This document shows, piece by piece, positions 41,591 through 41,649 of a DNA stretch of 41,649 nt. Every line of letters starts with the position of its first letter. Within the stretch, counting starts at the first letter, position 1. Source of the DNA: Cellvibrionales bacterium (GTDB lineage Bacteria; Pseudomonadota; Gammaproteobacteria; Pseudomonadales; JAHEIH01); assembly GCA_024639455.1 (NCBI GenBank), contig JAHEIH010000012.1, forward strand, positions 12,194-53,842, in the 5' to 3' direction. The notes under the pieces were generated by a model that was given only the letters and a program-made list of their open reading frames with translations, ran no database searches and was not told where the DNA came from. The position numbers were made by a program, and so were the translations under genes.

Positions 41591-41649
41591 TTACTCCACA
41601 AGGAACTGGCTATACCACTTCCTAAATTTGGCGAATGGGCCATCACCAT
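41591..41649 (-). CDS. Unidentified protein, C-terminal end (partial)
   Basis: The window ends inside this gene. Only the last 18 residues are visible, GDGPFAKFRKWYSQFLVE, followed by TAA at 41591-41593. I favour this frame over the longer open frame covering 41455-41649 because it ends about 22 bases before a strong minus-strand terminator and has a normal aromatic and charged composition. It is too short to name. Confidence 0.5.
   Translation of the reverse strand, partial: GDGPFAKFRKWYSQFLVE

Noticed and set aside
41455-41649. Open 64-codon minus-strand frame at the right edge
   Set aside because: It runs through a strong terminator and out of frame across the receptor remnant, so it is unlikely to be coding.
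1-41649. CRISPR arrays, tRNA or rRNA genes, insertion sequences, prophage or toxin-antitoxin genes
   Set aside because: I looked for regularly spaced repeats, cloverleaf-like sequences, transposase or integrase motifs and small coupled toxin pairs and saw none.

Overview
This window is a stretch of ordinary chromosome from a Gram-negative gammaproteobacterium, probably a marine member of the Cellvibrionales/Pseudomonadales side. The order proA-nadD-rsfS-rlmH-mrdA-rodA-mltB-rlpA-dacA-DUF493-lipB-lipA is the one I know from Pseudomonas-type genomes. RfaH, TamA/TamB, Mpl and ETF-ubiquinone oxidoreductase fit the same placement. I cannot name a genus from sequence alone. I see no tRNA, rRNA, CRISPR array, transposase, integrase or phage gene.

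Layout. 1-218: end of hemH, meeting a small unknown gene tail to tail. 764-2646: a translationally coupled minus-strand pair, a GNAT acetyltransferase fused to a C39-like cysteine peptidase followed by an RMND1/DUF155 membrane protein. 2817-5826: a PfkB-family adenosine kinase, divergent rfaH, and a phosphomannomutase-type sugar phosphate mutase. 5922-8831: a 969-residue lipoprotein of Ig-like domains. 9007-13865: tamA-tamB for outer-membrane protein assembly. 13869-14804: a decayed c-di-GMP signalling gene that keeps GAF and EAL remnants. 15084-18004: ETF-QO and a convergent acyl-CoA dehydrogenase. 18256-20799: an ABC exporter, a MOSC protein and a CPXCG mini-protein, continuous with the cluster that follows.

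20812-36284 is one long minus-strand array. From its upstream end it reads: Mpl (peptidoglycan recycling), an MMPL/RND transporter, a YkgJ cysteine-cluster protein, a Lon N-domain protein, ProA, NadD, RsfS, RlmH, PBP2, RodA, MltB, RlpA, D-Ala-D-Ala carboxypeptidase, DUF493, LipB and LipA. It joins cell elongation and wall remodelling to ribosome maturation, NAD synthesis and lipoylation. Many junctions overlap by 1-4 bases, so coupled translation is likely. 36360-41378 on the plus strand holds a phosphofructokinase with mixed ATP/PPi specificity residues, a D-aminoacylase-type amidohydrolase, a hotdog thioesterase and a secreted alpha/beta hydrolase. The right edge has two terminators, the last residues of one gene, and an orphan TonB-receptor C-terminus.

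Most of the window is conserved housekeeping, and I found no clear new multi-gene system. The items most worth a second look are the ~126-bp imperfect palindrome at 18136-18261, the GNAT-C39/RMND1 gene pair, the GAF/EAL pseudogene, the unusual active-site combination in the phosphofructokinase, the acidic DPFA repeat in the MMPL transporter, and the TonB-receptor remnant at the right edge.
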